Shown here: positions 42,414 through 42,748 of the stretch, piece after piece
Layout of the letters: every line of letters begins with the position of its first letter
Position numbering within the stretch: position 1 is the first letter of the stretch
Virus record (IMG/VR): IMGVR_UViG_3300025133_000235
Coordinates: 1-42,748 of that record
Reading direction: 5' to 3' (one strand)
Source of the DNA: a virus
Length of the DNA: 42,748 nt
Notes under the pieces: model-generated
Told to the model about the DNA's origin: nothing
The model's database searches: none
What the model saw: the letters and a program-made list of their open reading frames with translations, nothing else
Program-made: the position numbers and the translations under genes

Positions 42414-42625
42414 AAATTTTCATCTATCACATCAGCAACACTATCAAGAATATGTTGTTGAAGCTCTTCTGGAAGTCCATCAAATGTATGTTCAAACCAT
42501 TCCCCATCTACAGTTTTTTGATACCAATAAGGGAGATGATAATAAATGTCACCACTTGTTAATCTAACTTTTTTAGCAGCATTATCAAGAAATTCTCCAA
42601 ACTTAACATCAACTTTAATCTTCAT
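42410..42625 (-). CDS. Hypothetical protein (71 aa)
   Basis: A short acidic protein with a basic start (MKIKVDVKFGEFLDNAAKK), a YYHLPYWYQK aromatic patch and a helical C-terminus (LPEELQQHILDSVADV). No motif is recognised. Both ends overlap neighbours as ATGA, tying it to the helicase operon. Confidence 0.68.
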   Translation of the reverse strand: MKIKVDVKFGEFLDNAAKKVRLTSGDIYYHLPYWYQKTVDGEWFEHTFDGLPEELQQHILDSVADVIDENL

Positions 42626-42748
42626 AATACATTTATTTTATTCTCAATTTTTTCAATTGCTTTGTCTATTGAATCACGCACTTCATCATACATTTCCTTA
42701 TGTATTGCTTCAAGTTCAACTAAAAGATCATAAGTTTTACTTTTTCCT
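42622..42748 (-). CDS. C-terminal end of an upstream gene (partial, 41 aa visible)
   Basis: The - strand frame is open from the window edge to a TGA at 42622-42624 that overlaps the next ATG (ATGA). The visible residues are a charged, probably coiled-coil helix (LLVELEAIHKEMYDEV, KAIEKIENKINVL). The 5' part is outside the window, so identity is unknown. Confidence 0.6.
   Translation of the reverse strand, partial: GKSKTYDLLVELEAIHKEMYDEVRDSIDKAIEKIENKINVL

Noticed and set aside
1-42748. Alternative genetic code (TAG or TGA recoded) across the window
   Set aside because: All large genes are complete in the standard code. TAA, TGA and TAG all occur as sensible stops next to new starts.
1-42748. 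CRISPR array, insertion sequence or integrase
   Set aside because: I found no regularly spaced repeats, no transposase motifs and no recombinase signature on either strand.

Overview
The window looks like about 43 kb of a crAss-like phage (Crassvirales-type tailed phage) infecting a Bacteroidota host. Four observations support this. (1) A giant structural-module protein carries the double-psi-beta-barrel RNA polymerase signature of crAss-like virion RNA polymerases (R-I-P-T-Q-G, F-L-P-P, then T-G-S-D-Y-D-V-D-K). (2) The genes form two opposed blocks that meet at one terminator. (3) The replication set is typical: DnaB-like helicase, Sak4-like ATPase, DnaG-type primase, 3'-5' exonuclease, FEN, rIIA/rIIB, ThyA, MazG. 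(4) There are Bacteroidota-type -7 boxes (TAnnTTTG) and AT-rich leaders without Shine-Dalgarno sequences. The DNA is AT-rich and densely coded, the standard genetic code works throughout, and I found no tRNA genes, CRISPR arrays, insertion sequences or integrase.

Left block (1-23682, + strand): late/virion genes. It opens inside a large tail- or muzzle-like structural gene (5' end outside the window). A promoter-like site and a 781-aa M/Q-rich protein follow, then a 783-aa protein, a 4008-aa giant and a 1597-aa protein. The last four are joined by three identical one-base TAATG stop/start overlaps. The 4008-aa chain carries an alanine-rich N-terminus, coiled coils, a HEAFH zincin motif and the RNA polymerase core. 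The 1597-aa chain carries a RecB/Cas4-type PD-(D/E)XK nuclease signature and a hydrophobic C-terminus. By analogy with phi14:2, these large proteins are probably packaged in the capsid and injected with the DNA. The block ends at a strong hairpin (23690-23714).

Right block (23724-42748, - strand, read from high to low coordinates): replication and nucleotide metabolism. In transcription order: a partial gene, a 71-aa protein, DnaB-like helicase, Sak4-like ATPase, a 201-aa protein, an SSB-like protein, a terminator, primase, DnaQ-like exonuclease, a 55-nt structured element, rIIA, rIIB, a resolvase-like nuclease, FEN, a 176-aa protein, a dNMP kinase-like protein, two small proteins, a composite terminator/promoter, a class II ribonucleotide reductase, a terminator, then small unknown genes around thymidylate synthase and finally a MazG-like pyrophosphohydrolase. 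NrdJ, ThyA, dNMP kinase and MazG together would feed and clean the dNTP pool for the replisome. Most neighbours overlap by 1-30 nt, so translation is probably coupled. No DNA polymerase, terminase, portal or major capsid gene lies in this window, and no stretch over 300 bases lacks a gene.
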